This document shows positions 14,556 to 22,230 of a stretch of DNA of 36,275 bases, piece after piece. The first letter of the stretch is position 1, and each line of letters starts with the position of its first letter. The DNA lies in the NCBI GenBank assembly GCA_015231715.1, contig JADGBB010000009.1, positions 1-36,275 of the forward strand, given 5' to 3'. The translations under genes were made by a program, and so were the position numbers. The notes below the pieces were generated by a model. That model saw nothing but the letters and a program-made list of their open reading frames with translations, did no database searches and was not told where the DNA came from. Source of the DNA: Candidatus Omnitrophota bacterium (GTDB lineage: Bacteria; Omnitrophota; Koll11; Tantalellales; Tantalellaceae).

Positions 14556-14871
14556 CCACCCATGTCACTTAGTACCACTCCACGTTCTTGTTTGAAATCC
14601 ACCCGTTGATAACCCCTCACTTGTAAACACTTCTTTTTCCTACCACTTGCCTTTCTAAACACTAAAGCTGTCACAGGCTACCACTAGCTTAGAACATAAC
14701 TTCTTGTATGATACGAAACTATGATGTTATAATGGCTTTGCAAATTAATACGATCTATTACAAAGGGGTAGTGGATGGGTGAACAGTTTTGATTTTTTAT
14801 GAGGCAATCTTTCTTAGGAGGGGTTGTCTTTTTTGTTGATGGTAGAGGTAGGAGATAAGGAGTGGTGAGGC
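14556..14871 (+). promoter_or_regulatory. Intergenic region with promoter and attenuator-like hairpin
   Basis: TTGTAT (14704-14709), 18 bp and TATAAT (14728-14733) form a good promoter. About 70 bp later a stem GGCAATC (14803-14809)/GGTTGTC (14822-14828) followed by TTTTTT looks like an intrinsic terminator, ahead of the small-gene array. A 75-bp part (about 14760-14834) is repeated at 27049-27120. The first half (14556-14700) holds no gene that I can see. Confidence 0.6.
14760..14834 (+). repeat. Array leader, copy 1
   Basis: It shares TACAAAGGGGTAGT, AGTTTTGA and GCAATCTTTCTTAGGAG with 27049-27120. The hairpin stem is kept in both copies. Each copy stands directly upstream of an array of small membrane or secreted protein genes. 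Confidence 0.75.
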
Positions 14872-15096
14872 ATGAAAGATGCTATAGTCAAGGTATTGTG
14901 GACAATATTTGCATGGCTGTTTGGTCTTTTGTTTATAGTCGGTGGCATTAGCAATATATTTGATCCGATGTATCCAGATAGACAGCCAATCTTTGGGATT
15001 CAATATAATTATGCCATAGCATTGGGAGGAATTATTGTTGGCTATTTAATCATCAGAGGGTGGTTTAAACACTATGTTGGTAAAAAGCAAGAATGA
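14872..15096 (+). CDS. Small membrane protein (74 aa), array 1
   Basis: Two transmembrane segments (VLWTIFAWLFGLLFIVGGI and YAIALGGIIVGYLIIRGWF) around a short polar loop rich in Pro and Asp, ending KHYVGKKQE. The VGYLIIRG segment resembles YGYLIIRG in the array-2 protein at 29371, so they may be distant paralogues. The start has GTGAGG. It is the first gene after the conserved leader. Function unknown. Confidence 0.65.
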   Translation: MKDAIVKVLWTIFAWLFGLLFIVGGISNIFDPMYPDRQPIFGIQYNYAIALGGIIVGYLIIRGWFKHYVGKKQE

Positions 15097-15136
15097 ACTA
15101 TTTGTTGATATTTGTGAATTGATAAAGTGAGGCTTT

Positions 15137-15703
15137 ATGACTAGCGACTATGAAAACATAGAAAAAGTAAAATTGGAACGAATAAAACTAGAAAAAAAGA
15201 TGGGGCTAACCGAAAAATTTTCTAAAGGTTTAGAACTCTTATGGGAGTCTCGCGGTAAATCCGAAGCAGATATTGACTACAAAAGATTAGAATATAAGAT
15301 AAAAGACGACTTTTATATACAAACAATCAATACTGGCGACTTAACAATGGTTATCCATGCATCGGAAATTGTGAATGGAATATACATAAGTTATAACTTC
15401 ATACATAATAATAAAAAATACACAATAGTAGGAACACATAAAAAGTTTGGAGGTATTAAAGAAATAAATGTTCACCAAGAAGAAACGACAGTTTTTCACG
15501 CATACAAAAAGAATGCATTTTTTTCCAGAGGAGTCAATCTAACGGTTTTTAATCCTAAAGATGAATGGTATGGGTATTTGTCTAGCTTGATGGGCTCGGT
15601 TGTGGCGGAACTAGAACCACAACTGGAAGAAAAATATAAAAAACAAAGAGCAGAAAATGAAAAACAAAGAATTGAAGAAGAAAAGACCAATTGGGGCATA
15701 TAA
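15137..15703 (+). CDS. Hypothetical soluble protein (188 aa), array 1
   Basis: A charged coiled-coil-like N-terminus (ENIEKVKLERIKLEKKMGL) and C-terminus (EEKYKKQRAENEKQRIEEEK) flank a beta-rich centre (residues ~50-140: YIQTINTGDLTMVIHASEIV, KKYTIVGTHKKFGGIKEINV). No signal peptide or membrane segment. No family recognised. The start follows GTGAGG. The gene ends 5 bp before the degenerate 38-aa-type ORF. Confidence 0.65.
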   Translation: MTSDYENIEKVKLERIKLEKKMGLTEKFSKGLELLWESRGKSEADIDYKRLEYKIKDDFYIQTINTGDLTMVIHASEIVNGIYISYNFIHNNKKYTIVGTHKKFGGIKEINVHQEETTVFHAYKKNAFFSRGVNLTVFNPKDEWYGYLSSLMGSVVAELEPQLEEKYKKQRAENEKQRIEEEKTNWGI

Positions 15704-15708
15704 AACGA

Positions 15709-15816
15709 ATGACCAAACACACAATAACTAGACGACAGAAAGATATAACATAGTTGCAGAGGGAGATGAAACCGCAACTGGTGTTGAAGTTGAAGGCTAG
15801 TAAAAAGAAAAAGTGA
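15709..15816 (+). pseudogene. Degenerate copy of the 38-aa repeated ORF (array 1)
   Basis: ATG starts MTKHTITRRQKDIT, then TAG (codon 15) replaces the CGG/CGA Arg codon of the other copies. Beyond the stop the frame continues LQREMKPQLVLKLKASKKKK to a TGA at 15814-15816, aligned with the intact copy at 29834-29950. One nonsense change therefore breaks it, unless TAG is read through. Confidence 0.65.
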
Positions 15817-15823
15817 GGTTGTT

Positions 15824-16051
15824 ATGAGTTGGAAAACATTCGGGCAGATAATATTTTTAATACTTTTGGTAGGTTTTGTTATATTAGCCGTATCAGATAA
15901 TGTTAACCAAAAGTACGAACTTTATTATTCTGATGATGGAACGGTTATTTATAGATTCAATACTGCAATGGGTACATTTGAAAGCGATCTCTATCGCAAC
16001 GGAAAATGGGAACAATCTACTCCAAAGAGCTTTATAAAGAAACCAAGCTGA
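15824..16051 (+). CDS. Small membrane-anchored protein (75 aa), array 1
   Basis: One N-terminal transmembrane helix (IIFLILLVGFVILAVS, residues ~8-24) is followed by a ~50-residue polar, Tyr-rich domain (YELYYSDDGTVIYRFNTAMG) probably outside the cytoplasm. The end KSFIKKPS is basic. The start follows GTGAGGTTGTT. Unknown family. It lies 7 bp downstream of the degenerate small ORF and 7 bp upstream of the next gene. Confidence 0.6.
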   Translation: MSWKTFGQIIFLILLVGFVILAVSDNVNQKYELYYSDDGTVIYRFNTAMGTFESDLYRNGKWEQSTPKSFIKKPS

Positions 16052-16058
16052 GGTAATT

Positions 16059-16355
16059 ATGAATATAAAGAAAATCATAGCTAGGGAAGGATTGACAATA
16101 ATTACTGTTTTACTTGCTTCTATTTTTATCTATGATAAAGCGCATCTAATTAGTGACTTATTGGTAAACATTGGATATAGTCACTTAACAGATAGTGAAA
16201 GTGATATTTTAATCAGAGCTACGATAAAAAATGGATATTGGCACAAGACTGAAATATTTGCTTTTCTGTTATATCCACTACTTTTATCAATTAGATTTAT
16301 TATCTGGTCAATTAGAACTTTAAGTGAGAAGGAACAAATATGCCAGTGTGGTTAA
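16059..16355 (+). CDS. Membrane protein with IKKIIAR N-terminus (98 aa), array 1
   Basis: It begins MNIKKIIAREGLTIITVLL, like SIKKIIAREILIVFQWL at 29371 in array 2, so the two are paralogues. Two transmembrane helices (TIITVLLASIFIY and IFAFLLYPLLLSIRFIIW) flank a polar loop. The last ~13 residues read through a leader-like sequence (AATTAGAAC...) that carries a stop codon at other gene borders, so the C-terminus may have been extended. It overlaps the next gene by 16 bp. Function unknown. Confidence 0.6.
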   Translation: MNIKKIIAREGLTIITVLLASIFIYDKAHLISDLLVNIGYSHLTDSESDILIRATIKNGYWHKTEIFAFLLYPLLLSIRFIIWSIRTLSEKEQICQCG

Positions 16356-16558
16356 TAGTTATCGTGGTCATCTATTTAATTGCTCCGAAACAACTTAATG
16401 TAAGACCTAGTATCTTTTGGCTAGTAGTTATTCTAGGGGCACTTATGCTACTAGGTGCTTTCTTGGGAGGGCCAAATATAGAAACTAATACTGCTGATTT
16501 ATCAAAAGAGCAAATTAAGAAAAGTCCTTTTGTGCAATTATTTACTGGCGAGGAATAA
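16340..16558 (+). CDS. Small membrane protein (72 aa), array 1
   Basis: Two hydrophobic segments (VWLIVIVVIYLIAP and IFWLVVILGALMLLGAFLGG) then a polar tail (ADLSKEQIKKSPFVQLFTGEE). The start follows GAGAAGGAACAAAT. No family recognised. It ends 2 bp before the DUF6132 gene, so the two are probably translated from one message. Confidence 0.6.
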   Translation: MPVWLIVIVVIYLIAPKQLNVRPSIFWLVVILGALMLLGAFLGGPNIETNTADLSKEQIKKSPFVQLFTGEE

Positions 16559-16560
16559 CA

Positions 16561-16731
16561 ATGATTAAAACAATGCTCGGCATAATAATAGGCGGAGGAA
16601 TAGGATTCGCAATAGGATATTACGGTAAATGTGTTTCAGGCACCTGCCCTATGACAAGTAATCCCGTTATTAGTACAATTCTGGGAGCTTTGATTGGGGC
16701 TATGTTGACGATGACAAGGCAGGGCAATTAG
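16561..16731 (+). CDS. DUF6132-like small membrane protein (56 aa), array 1
   Basis: It reads MIKTMLGIIIGGGIGFAIGY then YGKCVSGTCPMTSNP. The Gly-rich helix plus C24...C29-Pro and TSNP is the signature I associate with DUF6132, a small two-helix protein. The second hydrophobic segment is ISTILGALIGAMLTM. The array-2 copy (30370-30531) is about 80% identical. GAGG lies 7 bases before the ATG. The role is unknown; paired Cys could bind metal or be redox-active. Confidence 0.75.
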   Translation: MIKTMLGIIIGGGIGFAIGYYGKCVSGTCPMTSNPVISTILGALIGAMLTMTRQGN

Positions 16732-16755
16732 AACAATAAGGGAGAAGGAATATTT

Positions 16756-17310
16756 ATGAATGATGAAATTAGAAGAATATACAATGAAGTTAAGAACCTA
16801 AAAATGAAAGCAGAAGATCTTTTTCTGAGGAAAAGAATATATTATATATATAATTATCTCATGTCAGGTGCGTGGTGCGAAGATTATGGGCAAAATCATA
16901 AACTTGTTTTAGACGCTTGTTGTAATAGAGATCTCAGCAATGAGAGTGATTTAGAAAATTCTGAAAATGAAAGTAAATATAAGCTACAGGAAAAGTATGG
17001 TTTTAAATATAAATCAACTCAATTTATTGTTGAAATAAGGGGAGAGAGCGCAACAGTATGGTATAGTATTGCTTTGAAAAAACAAGATAAAAAAGTGTTT
17101 GAAATGATTCTACCACGAAATCATTATGAACTTTGTGACTGGAGCCGCGAAGAATGGGAAGATTGTGAAATATGCTTATATATAGATGGACAGTGGACTT
17201 CCATAATTATTGAATTAAGTAAAGAAGTTGATCGATACAATGAAGAAGTTAAGATTGCTGATTTTGCCGAAAACATTGATGACTTTAAAAGAAGTTTTGG
17301 GATTGAATAA
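16756..17310 (+). CDS. Hypothetical protein (184 aa)
   Basis: A soluble acidic protein with an N-terminal helical part (IRRIYNEVKNLKMKAEDLFLRKRIYYIY), a Cys-containing centre and strands near FIVEIRGESATVWYSIALKK. No recognised domain. Its leader (AATTAGAACaaTAAGGGAGAAGG, 16726 onward) repeats the one before the DUF6132 gene of array 2, tying it to the array. The next gene (the broken HEPN-like ORF) starts 3 bp after its stop. Confidence 0.6.
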   Translation: MNDEIRRIYNEVKNLKMKAEDLFLRKRIYYIYNYLMSGAWCEDYGQNHKLVLDACCNRDLSNESDLENSENESKYKLQEKYGFKYKSTQFIVEIRGESATVWYSIALKKQDKKVFEMILPRNHYELCDWSREEWEDCEICLYIDGQWTSIIIELSKEVDRYNEEVKIADFAENIDDFKRSFGIE

Positions 17311-17312
17311 CA

Positions 17313-17724
17313 GTGAAAATAAAAGGCTATAAAAAACTTTAAGTAGCAAAGGTCTTACTTGAAGCCGCAATAGATATGTATATAGAAAAACAAAACTATT
17401 TCGCGGCACTTCATTTGTCAGGAACTAGGGATAAGATATTGGGAGAATATCTTGAAGAAAGGAATATTGAATCATCCTTTGAATCAGAGAAGAATTCTTT
17501 GATGGAGGTTGCAAAAGCATTGAGTAAAAAAATCTTAACCGATAAAGAGGTAGCTGATATTTTTAATGCAGGAAGAAATGCTGTTAAGCATAAGAATGGA
17601 GCCCCAGTTTGATGCGAAGGCTATGATTGATGGGTCAATTTTTAATTGGTGGAGATTAGATAATGAATTTACCCACAAAATGGAGAGATTTGATAGTTTA
17701 AATATGGATAGTAGTTTATCATGA
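17313..17724 (+). pseudogene. Broken HEPN-like gene upstream of SIR2
   Basis: The reconstructed product is ~136 aa: VKIKGYKKL, then a TAA (17340-17342), VAKVLLEAAIDMYIEKQNYF, AALHLSG..., and RNAVKH, an R-x4-H HEPN-type motif. Near a CCCC run (17602-17605) the frame shifts; continuing in the +1 frame gives FDAKAMIDGSIFNWWRLDNE and a TGA at 17722-17724 that overlaps the SIR2 start as ATGA. One nonsense codon and one single-base indel thus break an otherwise conserved gene. HEPN proteins are RNases, or partners in toxin modules. A sequencing error in the C run cannot be excluded. Confidence 0.65.
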
Positions 17725-18794
17725 AAACACTTTTACTAATTACAGGAGCTGGGGCTTCTTTCGACATGGTTTCTGGGCAATTGAGACATGGGTTGGTTAA
17801 TGAAAGCCATAGACCATTATTGACTAGAGAGATATTTTCTATGAGATTGGAAGGACATGTAACCAATGATCTTCTTCATCGTTCAGAAAGAGCTATGTAT
17901 GTTGCAGCAGATTTTACAGCAAGATATGAAGTTGGAGGAGGGAAAAATCTAGAACAGTATCTGGATGAACTTAAAAATTCATCCATTATTTCAATGCAAG
18001 ATCATTATCTTGTTATACCAATTTTTTTAAGAGAATTGTTTCTAGATATATCCAATGCTTATTTGGAATCAGGAAGTAATGTACAAGCAACTAATTACTA
18101 TAGGTTATTGATGGATTTTGAAATGGGTAAATACGAGAGGTTGATATGGTTTAATTTAAACTATGATCTTTTTGGGGATAGGGCTATTCAAAACTTTATG
18201 GGCAATAAACAGCTTTTTCTGAAGATGAGTGATTATGTGAATATAAAAACCAAAGGAGGAAAAGAAATTTACTATTTAAAACCCCATGGATCTGTTGATT
18301 GGGTTCATAGAATAGTTCCTCAGAATGATACTTATATTGGAAATCCTATTTTTTATAATGAAAACGATATCAAAATAGGGAATATACCAAAAAACTTTTA
18401 TGCTAATTATATTTCGAGAGAGATTATGACAGAATCTGAATTTGATGTACATGTAAAGACAGGAGGGAAATATCCAGCTATAAGTGTTCCCATTGGAAAA
18501 TACACACCATTAAAAGCCGATCATATTAATATGGTCAAGCCATATTTAAAAAATGAAACAGACATTCTTTGTGTAGGGTTTAGTGCATTGGATGATGATA
18601 TTTTTGAGATTATTAACAATGAAATTGTAGAAACAAATAAATTGTTGATAATAACTGGTGATAGTGATGCTGATGACGTTATTAAAAGATTCAAAAAAAA
18701 ATGTTCTCATAAAAAGTTATTTGAAGATACAGATATAATATTTAGAGAGGGGTTTAGCAGGTTTATTAATACAAGATCAAAAACATGGTTGTAG
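17721..18794 (+). CDS. SIR2-like NADase-type protein, probable defence effector
   Basis: A 357-aa protein with a SIR2-like Rossmann fold: LLITGAGASFD (5-15) for NAD binding, FNLNYD with N147/D149, and KPHGSVDW with H189 as the catalytic His, then GFSALDDDIFEII near 290-300. This N/H arrangement matches SIR2 effectors of anti-phage systems that destroy NAD+ on infection. There is no zinc-binding Cys cluster as in classical deacetylases. The start overlaps the stop of the broken HEPN-like gene by ATGA, indicating an ancestral two-gene operon. The C-terminus (~300-357) has no recognised sensor domain, so the trigger is unknown. Confidence 0.8.
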   Translation: MKTLLLITGAGASFDMVSGQLRHGLVNESHRPLLTREIFSMRLEGHVTNDLLHRSERAMYVAADFTARYEVGGGKNLEQYLDELKNSSIISMQDHYLVIPIFLRELFLDISNAYLESGSNVQATNYYRLLMDFEMGKYERLIWFNLNYDLFGDRAIQNFMGNKQLFLKMSDYVNIKTKGGKEIYYLKPHGSVDWVHRIVPQNDTYIGNPIFYNENDIKIGNIPKNFYANYISREIMTESEFDVHVKTGGKYPAISVPIGKYTPLKADHINMVKPYLKNETDILCVGFSALDDDIFEIINNEIVETNKLLIITGDSDADDVIKRFKKKCSHKKLFEDTDIIFREGFSRFINTRSKTWL

Positions 18795-18826
18795 AAAAAC
18801 AATCTAAATGATATGTAAGGGGAGAA

Positions 18827-19066
18827 ATGAATGAAGTTGGGCACTCTGAATGGTATAGCGACGAAGAAATAAAAAAAATGTATGATAAATATGGGTTATT
18901 TGGAAAAGTAGTTTGTCCTGTTTGTGGTGAATCTGTTTTAAAAAGAAAGCGAACAACGATAAAAGATGGGTTAAATAAACAAGCCGTTAAAAAAGATAAA
19001 CTTTTGCTTGAATATGAGTGCAGAGGATGTAATAGAAAGGGAATCATGCATCGCATGAGAAATTAA
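18827..19066 (+). CDS. Small zinc-ribbon protein (79 aa)
   Basis: CPVC (30-33) and CRGC (65-68) form a four-Cys zinc ribbon separated by a Lys-rich segment. The N-terminus is acidic. The start follows GGGGAGAA. It could be a DNA-binding or adaptor protein; nothing more specific is visible. It lies 32 bp after the SIR2 gene and is probably in the same transcript. The 209 bp that follow contain only the promoter for the MerR-like gene. Confidence 0.6.
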   Translation: MNEVGHSEWYSDEEIKKMYDKYGLFGKVVCPVCGESVLKRKRTTIKDGLNKQAVKKDKLLLEYECRGCNRKGIMHRMRN

Positions 19067-19210
19067 TTAGTATTTATTACGAAGCCGGTAAAATATCTTT
19101 AATGAGAATTGAAAGAGATTATTGCAATGTATCGTTAAAGTGTGCGGGTCATAAAATCTTTATAAAACCTATCCATTAAACAACTTACGACAAATCATAT
19201 CCTTGTTAAT

Positions 19211-19239
19211 TTGACAAGATTGTTGAGGTGTGCTACTTT
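19211..19239 (+). promoter_or_regulatory. Promoter of the MerR-like regulator
   Basis: TTGACA (19211-19216), 17 bp and TACTTT (19234-19239), 36 bp upstream of the ATG at 19276, followed by AAAAAGGAG as ribosome-binding site. A perfect -35 supports it. Confidence 0.65.
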
Positions 19240-19275
19240 ATGCAATAGTCAGGTCTAGCATAAAAAGGAGAAAAC

Positions 19276-19875
19276 ATGGAATATGCTGTATCAAAAACTG
19301 GAGAAATATATTATCCAATTGAAGATATTGTGAAGATCATTAATGGGATAGATAAGAATATAACCAACATGACATTGATTTATTATAGACAAAATGGATT
19401 AATAGAATCTCATAGAAGGTTTAAGGGTAGCAAAAAAAGATTTTTTTCATCTTCAGTGGTAAATGATGTTTTTAATATTAGAGCTCTGAATAAAATAGTT
19501 GGAATGAGTTTGAATGATATTAGATATCTTAAAAACAGATGTAATATAAATGTCCGAAAAATTGCTTCTGATATATTTGATATGTTCATGAAAAGTGATA
19601 TAAAAAGTTTATTGGACATCGAAATAAAATTAAACATGATAAGACTTTTGTACGTGGGAGAAAAGCAAGGAAAAATAAGATCATATAAAAATGTATCTAA
19701 CAAATCAAAAGTAAGTATGAAAAATGAAGCCAAAGAACAAGAGGTTGACATAGAAAAACTTTTAAAAGCTTATTCTGGAGCAATATTTGAATGCCGAGAA
19801 GAAGAAAGGAAACAAAAAGAAAAAATGAAAAAAAAAGCTAAGAATGAGGAAAGGGATATATTAGTTAAGGTATAA
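19276..19875 (+). CDS. MerR-like winged-helix protein, probable satellite regulator
   Basis: 199 residues. The N-terminal ~75 residues resemble a MerR-type HTH (IEDIVKIINGIDKNITNMTL, then LIYYRQNGLIESHRRFKGSKKR, where the 'YRQNGLI' wing is characteristic), followed by MSLNDIRYL as in MerR-family helices. The rest is helical and very basic at the end (EERKQKEKMKKKAKNEERDI). It stands before the helicase gene with its own promoter, a place where satellites often keep their master regulator. Likely operator: the dyad at 19895-19912. Confidence 0.6.
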   Translation: MEYAVSKTGEIYYPIEDIVKIINGIDKNITNMTLIYYRQNGLIESHRRFKGSKKRFFSSSVVNDVFNIRALNKIVGMSLNDIRYLKNRCNINVRKIASDIFDMFMKSDIKSLLDIEIKLNMIRLLYVGEKQGKIRSYKNVSNKSKVSMKNEAKEQEVDIEKLLKAYSGAIFECREEERKQKEKMKKKAKNEERDILVKV

Positions 19876-19894
19876 AAATTTTTCTAAATTTTAT

Positions 19895-19912
19895 ACTAGA
19901 CTTTGGTCTAGT
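19895..19912 (+). promoter_or_regulatory. Perfect dyad ACTAGAC-TTTG-GTCTAGT
   Basis: A 7-bp perfect inverted repeat with a 4-bp spacer lies directly after the MerR-like gene and before the next gene (19990). It may be an operator for that regulator. A related half (GGTCTAG) occurs at 19250-19256 upstream of the regulator itself. It may alternatively be the first of two terminator hairpins. Confidence 0.5.
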
Positions 19913-19924
19913 GTAAATAGGAAA

Positions 19925-19949
19925 AAATTCCCGAGTGGTTCGGGATTTT
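19925..19949 (+). terminator. Intrinsic terminator after the MerR-like gene
   Basis: TCCCGA (19929-19934) and TCGGGA (19940-19945) around a GTGGT loop, followed by TTTT. It would separate the regulator from the helicase operon. Confidence 0.6.
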
Positions 19950-19989
19950 AGGACATGTTGTTTAGAGAGAAGCAGTAAAGGAGGCAATT

Positions 19990-20382
19990 ATGAGTATTGG
20001 AATAAGGTCATTAACGACAAAGGCATTAATGAATGGTGATGGAAAAATTATGGAGTACTACAAAATAGCAAAAGAAATTTGGGCTGAAATCTTAGTCGAT
20101 GAATCAAGCAGAGATATCGATAAATTGGGGAAAACAATTCATTCTAGGCAATGGCAATTTGAAGTTAATTGTGGAGGGAGTGATTTGGGTAAAGAGATAA
20201 TGGTCATTAGTGGATTCAGAACTGTATTGCCTGAAGATATATCTAAAAATAGATTATCTGAAGATGATATGGAGTGTTTGGATAAGTACTTAGATTTACG
20301 TTCCGCTTTTGAGAATGGTAGTTTCTGTTCAGGCGTAAAGAGGTTGGTAAGGATAATAAAAAAAGAAATTGAAAAACAATAA
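19990..20382 (+). CDS. Hypothetical protein upstream of the helicase (130 aa)
   Basis: No domain recognised. It has a helical N-terminus (MEYYKIAKEIWAEILVDESS), a Trp/Gln-rich middle (HSRQWQFEVNCGGSDLGKEI) and a basic helical end (GVKRLVRIIKKEIEKQ). The start follows AAAGGAGG. It ends 17 bp before the SF3 helicase, so it probably belongs to the replication module. It could be a helicase partner or an origin-binding protein; that is inference. Confidence 0.55.
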   Translation: MSIGIRSLTTKALMNGDGKIMEYYKIAKEIWAEILVDESSRDIDKLGKTIHSRQWQFEVNCGGSDLGKEIMVISGFRTVLPEDISKNRLSEDDMECLDKYLDLRSAFENGSFCSGVKRLVRIIKKEIEKQ

Positions 20383-20399
20383 AAAGGATGGATATCTAA

Positions 20400-21635
20400 A
20401 TGGATAAAAAAACAAACAAAGAGATAGCTGATGAAATAATGAGCACAAATATCATTATGTGGGCCGGAAATGAATTCTATGGCTATTGGAATGGTCATTT
20501 TAATCTAATGGCCGAAGAAAGTATGAAGCGTCTAATTATGGACAATGTAGGGAATAGCTATTCAAAAAGTAGAGCTGGTGAGGTGATGGATATTATCAAG
20601 GCGACAAACTATATTCCTGTAGATTATTTGAATAAAGGAGATTATATAAATCTAGATAATGGAATATATAACTTAAAGCAAAAGAAACTGTTAAGTCATT
20701 CACCTGATTGTTATTCAACTGTTCAATTGCCAATTAAATATGATCCTAAAGCTGAGTGCCCAAGATGGATTCAGTTCTTAGATGAAGTCTTTGATGGAGA
20801 CAGAGACAGAATTGATCTGCTTCAGCAAATATATGGATATTGTCTTACGAGATCAAACAAACATCACGTAGCATTCTTTTTTGAAGGTCCAGGTGCTACC
20901 GGGAAGAGTACAGCGGCAGAAGTTTTAAAAATGTTAGTAGGGGATGCGAATGTATCGGCAGTCTCGTTGGAACAACTTAACAATAATCATTATGTGGCTA
21001 TGTTGCACGGGAAACAACTCAATATTGTTGTTGAAACTAAAGCAAATGGGAAAATAGATGATGCAAGATTTAAGGCAATTGTTTCTGGGGATCCTATTCA
21101 AGCGGACAATAAATTTCAGCCCCCTTTTATGTTTAAGCCGTTTTGCAAGATGCTCTATGTAACAAATAATATGCCTAGAGTGAGTGATACTTCAGACGGA
21201 TTTTATCGGAGACTAGTAATCATTAAATTTTATAAACAGTTTAGTGAGAAGGAAAGAGATAGAGATCTTATGGAGAAGCTAAGGAAAGAGAAAGATGGTA
21301 TTTTTATATGGGCATTAGAAGGGTTAGATAAATTAGAGAAAAAGGGTCATTTTGTTATGCCTAAACAGGTCATAGATGAAGTGGATAAATATAGGAAAGA
21401 GAACACTCATGTAATTAATTTTGTTGAAGATAAATGTGAGACAGGATTAAAGCACAGTGTAACCAAGGATAGTCTATATGAACAGTATCAAGTGTGGTCG
21501 GAAAAAAGTGGACATAAATCATTGGGTAAGATTAATTTTGGAAAACAACTTCAACAAATATATAGGGACATTGAAGGGGAGAAGAAGGCAGAAGGTTGGT
21601 ACTGGATTGGCATAAGGGTGCTAGATCAGACATGA
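20400..21635 (+). CDS. SF3 helicase (D5/P4-type phage replication protein)
   Basis: 411 residues. A D5_N-like region (about 60-150, with DYINLDNGIYNL and YDPKAECPRWIQFLDEVF) precedes an SF3 AAA+ core: Walker A GPGATGKST (163-171), Walker B/motif B around LNIVVETKANGK, and sensor-1 YVTNNMP. The archaeo-eukaryotic primase domain often fused to such helicases is absent, so it would rely on a host or phage primase. It would unwind the satellite origin, for which the iterons at 12826-12892 are a candidate. It is followed after 115 bp by the packaging genes. Confidence 0.88.
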   Translation: MDKKTNKEIADEIMSTNIIMWAGNEFYGYWNGHFNLMAEESMKRLIMDNVGNSYSKSRAGEVMDIIKATNYIPVDYLNKGDYINLDNGIYNLKQKKLLSHSPDCYSTVQLPIKYDPKAECPRWIQFLDEVFDGDRDRIDLLQQIYGYCLTRSNKHHVAFFFEGPGATGKSTAAEVLKMLVGDANVSAVSLEQLNNNHYVAMLHGKQLNIVVETKANGKIDDARFKAIVSGDPIQADNKFQPPFMFKPFCKMLYVTNNMPRVSDTSDGFYRRLVIIKFYKQFSEKERDRDLMEKLRKEKDGIFIWALEGLDKLEKKGHFVMPKQVIDEVDKYRKENTHVINFVEDKCETGLKHSVTKDSLYEQYQVWSEKSGHKSLGKINFGKQLQQIYRDIEGEKKAEGWYWIGIRVLDQT

Positions 21636-21750
21636 CAACTATGACAAGTATGACATTTAATTACTATATAAACTAAATATGGTTTAAAAAAATGTATATA
21701 AGGGTAGAAAACAATTGTCATAAAAGTCATAAAAATCAAAGGAGAATAAG

Positions 21751-22230
21751 ATGAAAAGTAAAGAATTAGAAAACAAGAAACATGAGGTGTTTTGTCGAGA
21801 GCTGGTAAAGAATAAGTTTAATGCAACTAAGGCATATCGGGAGACATATCCTGATTCAGGCTTGGCTGCAGCACGCACAAGTGCATCTGAGCTCCTAACA
21901 AACCCTAACATTAAGGGGCGAGTGTTAGAAATACTTAATACATCTCAGGAAACTAACCTAGAGGTTATAATTGCCTCCTTTAGCGATGATTTAAATGCAG
22001 TTAAGCCGATCATTACTTCAAAGGATAAAAACATTGAGTTTGTAAGAGATAATTCAACGATACTAGAGGCAAAGAAAACCCTGCTTAAAATGTACGGAGC
22101 TTTAGGAGATAAATTTGGAGCACTAACAGATAACCGGAGTGTTACATTCAATCTAAGCGTAGAAAAAGTGAATGATTTGCAAGAAGCGATTAAGGATCTA
22201 AAGAGTTTGACGGGAGGCGAAAATGAATAA
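21751..22230 (+). CDS. terS: Phage terminase small subunit
   Basis: A 159-aa Terminase_2-type protein. The N-terminal HTH has KHEVFCRELVKNKFNATKAY and PDSGLAAARTSASELLTNPN, the usual pattern for DNA recognition at the packaging site, and the C-terminal helical part (LQEAIKDLKSLTG) for binding the large subunit. The start follows AAAGGAG. It overlaps terL by 8 bp. Satellites often encode their own TerS to redirect packaging; here TerL is also encoded. Confidence 0.85.
   Translation: MKSKELENKKHEVFCRELVKNKFNATKAYRETYPDSGLAAARTSASELLTNPNIKGRVLEILNTSQETNLEVIIASFSDDLNAVKPIITSKDKNIEFVRDNSTILEAKKTLLKMYGALGDKFGALTDNRSVTFNLSVEKVNDLQEAIKDLKSLTGGENE

Noticed and set aside
14872..16731. Integron-type gene cassettes
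   Set aside because: No attC-like inverted sites or integron integrase seen; the borders are short leader sequences overlapping stop codons instead.
17376..17612. Intact 78-aa gene
   Set aside because: The coding similarity extends in frame upstream past a TAA and downstream through a frameshift to an ATGA overlap with SIR2, so this is the middle of a broken gene.
20400..21635. Full primase-helicase
   Set aside because: The SF3 helicase part is clear, but no archaeo-eukaryotic primase motifs are present in the N-terminal 60 residues.
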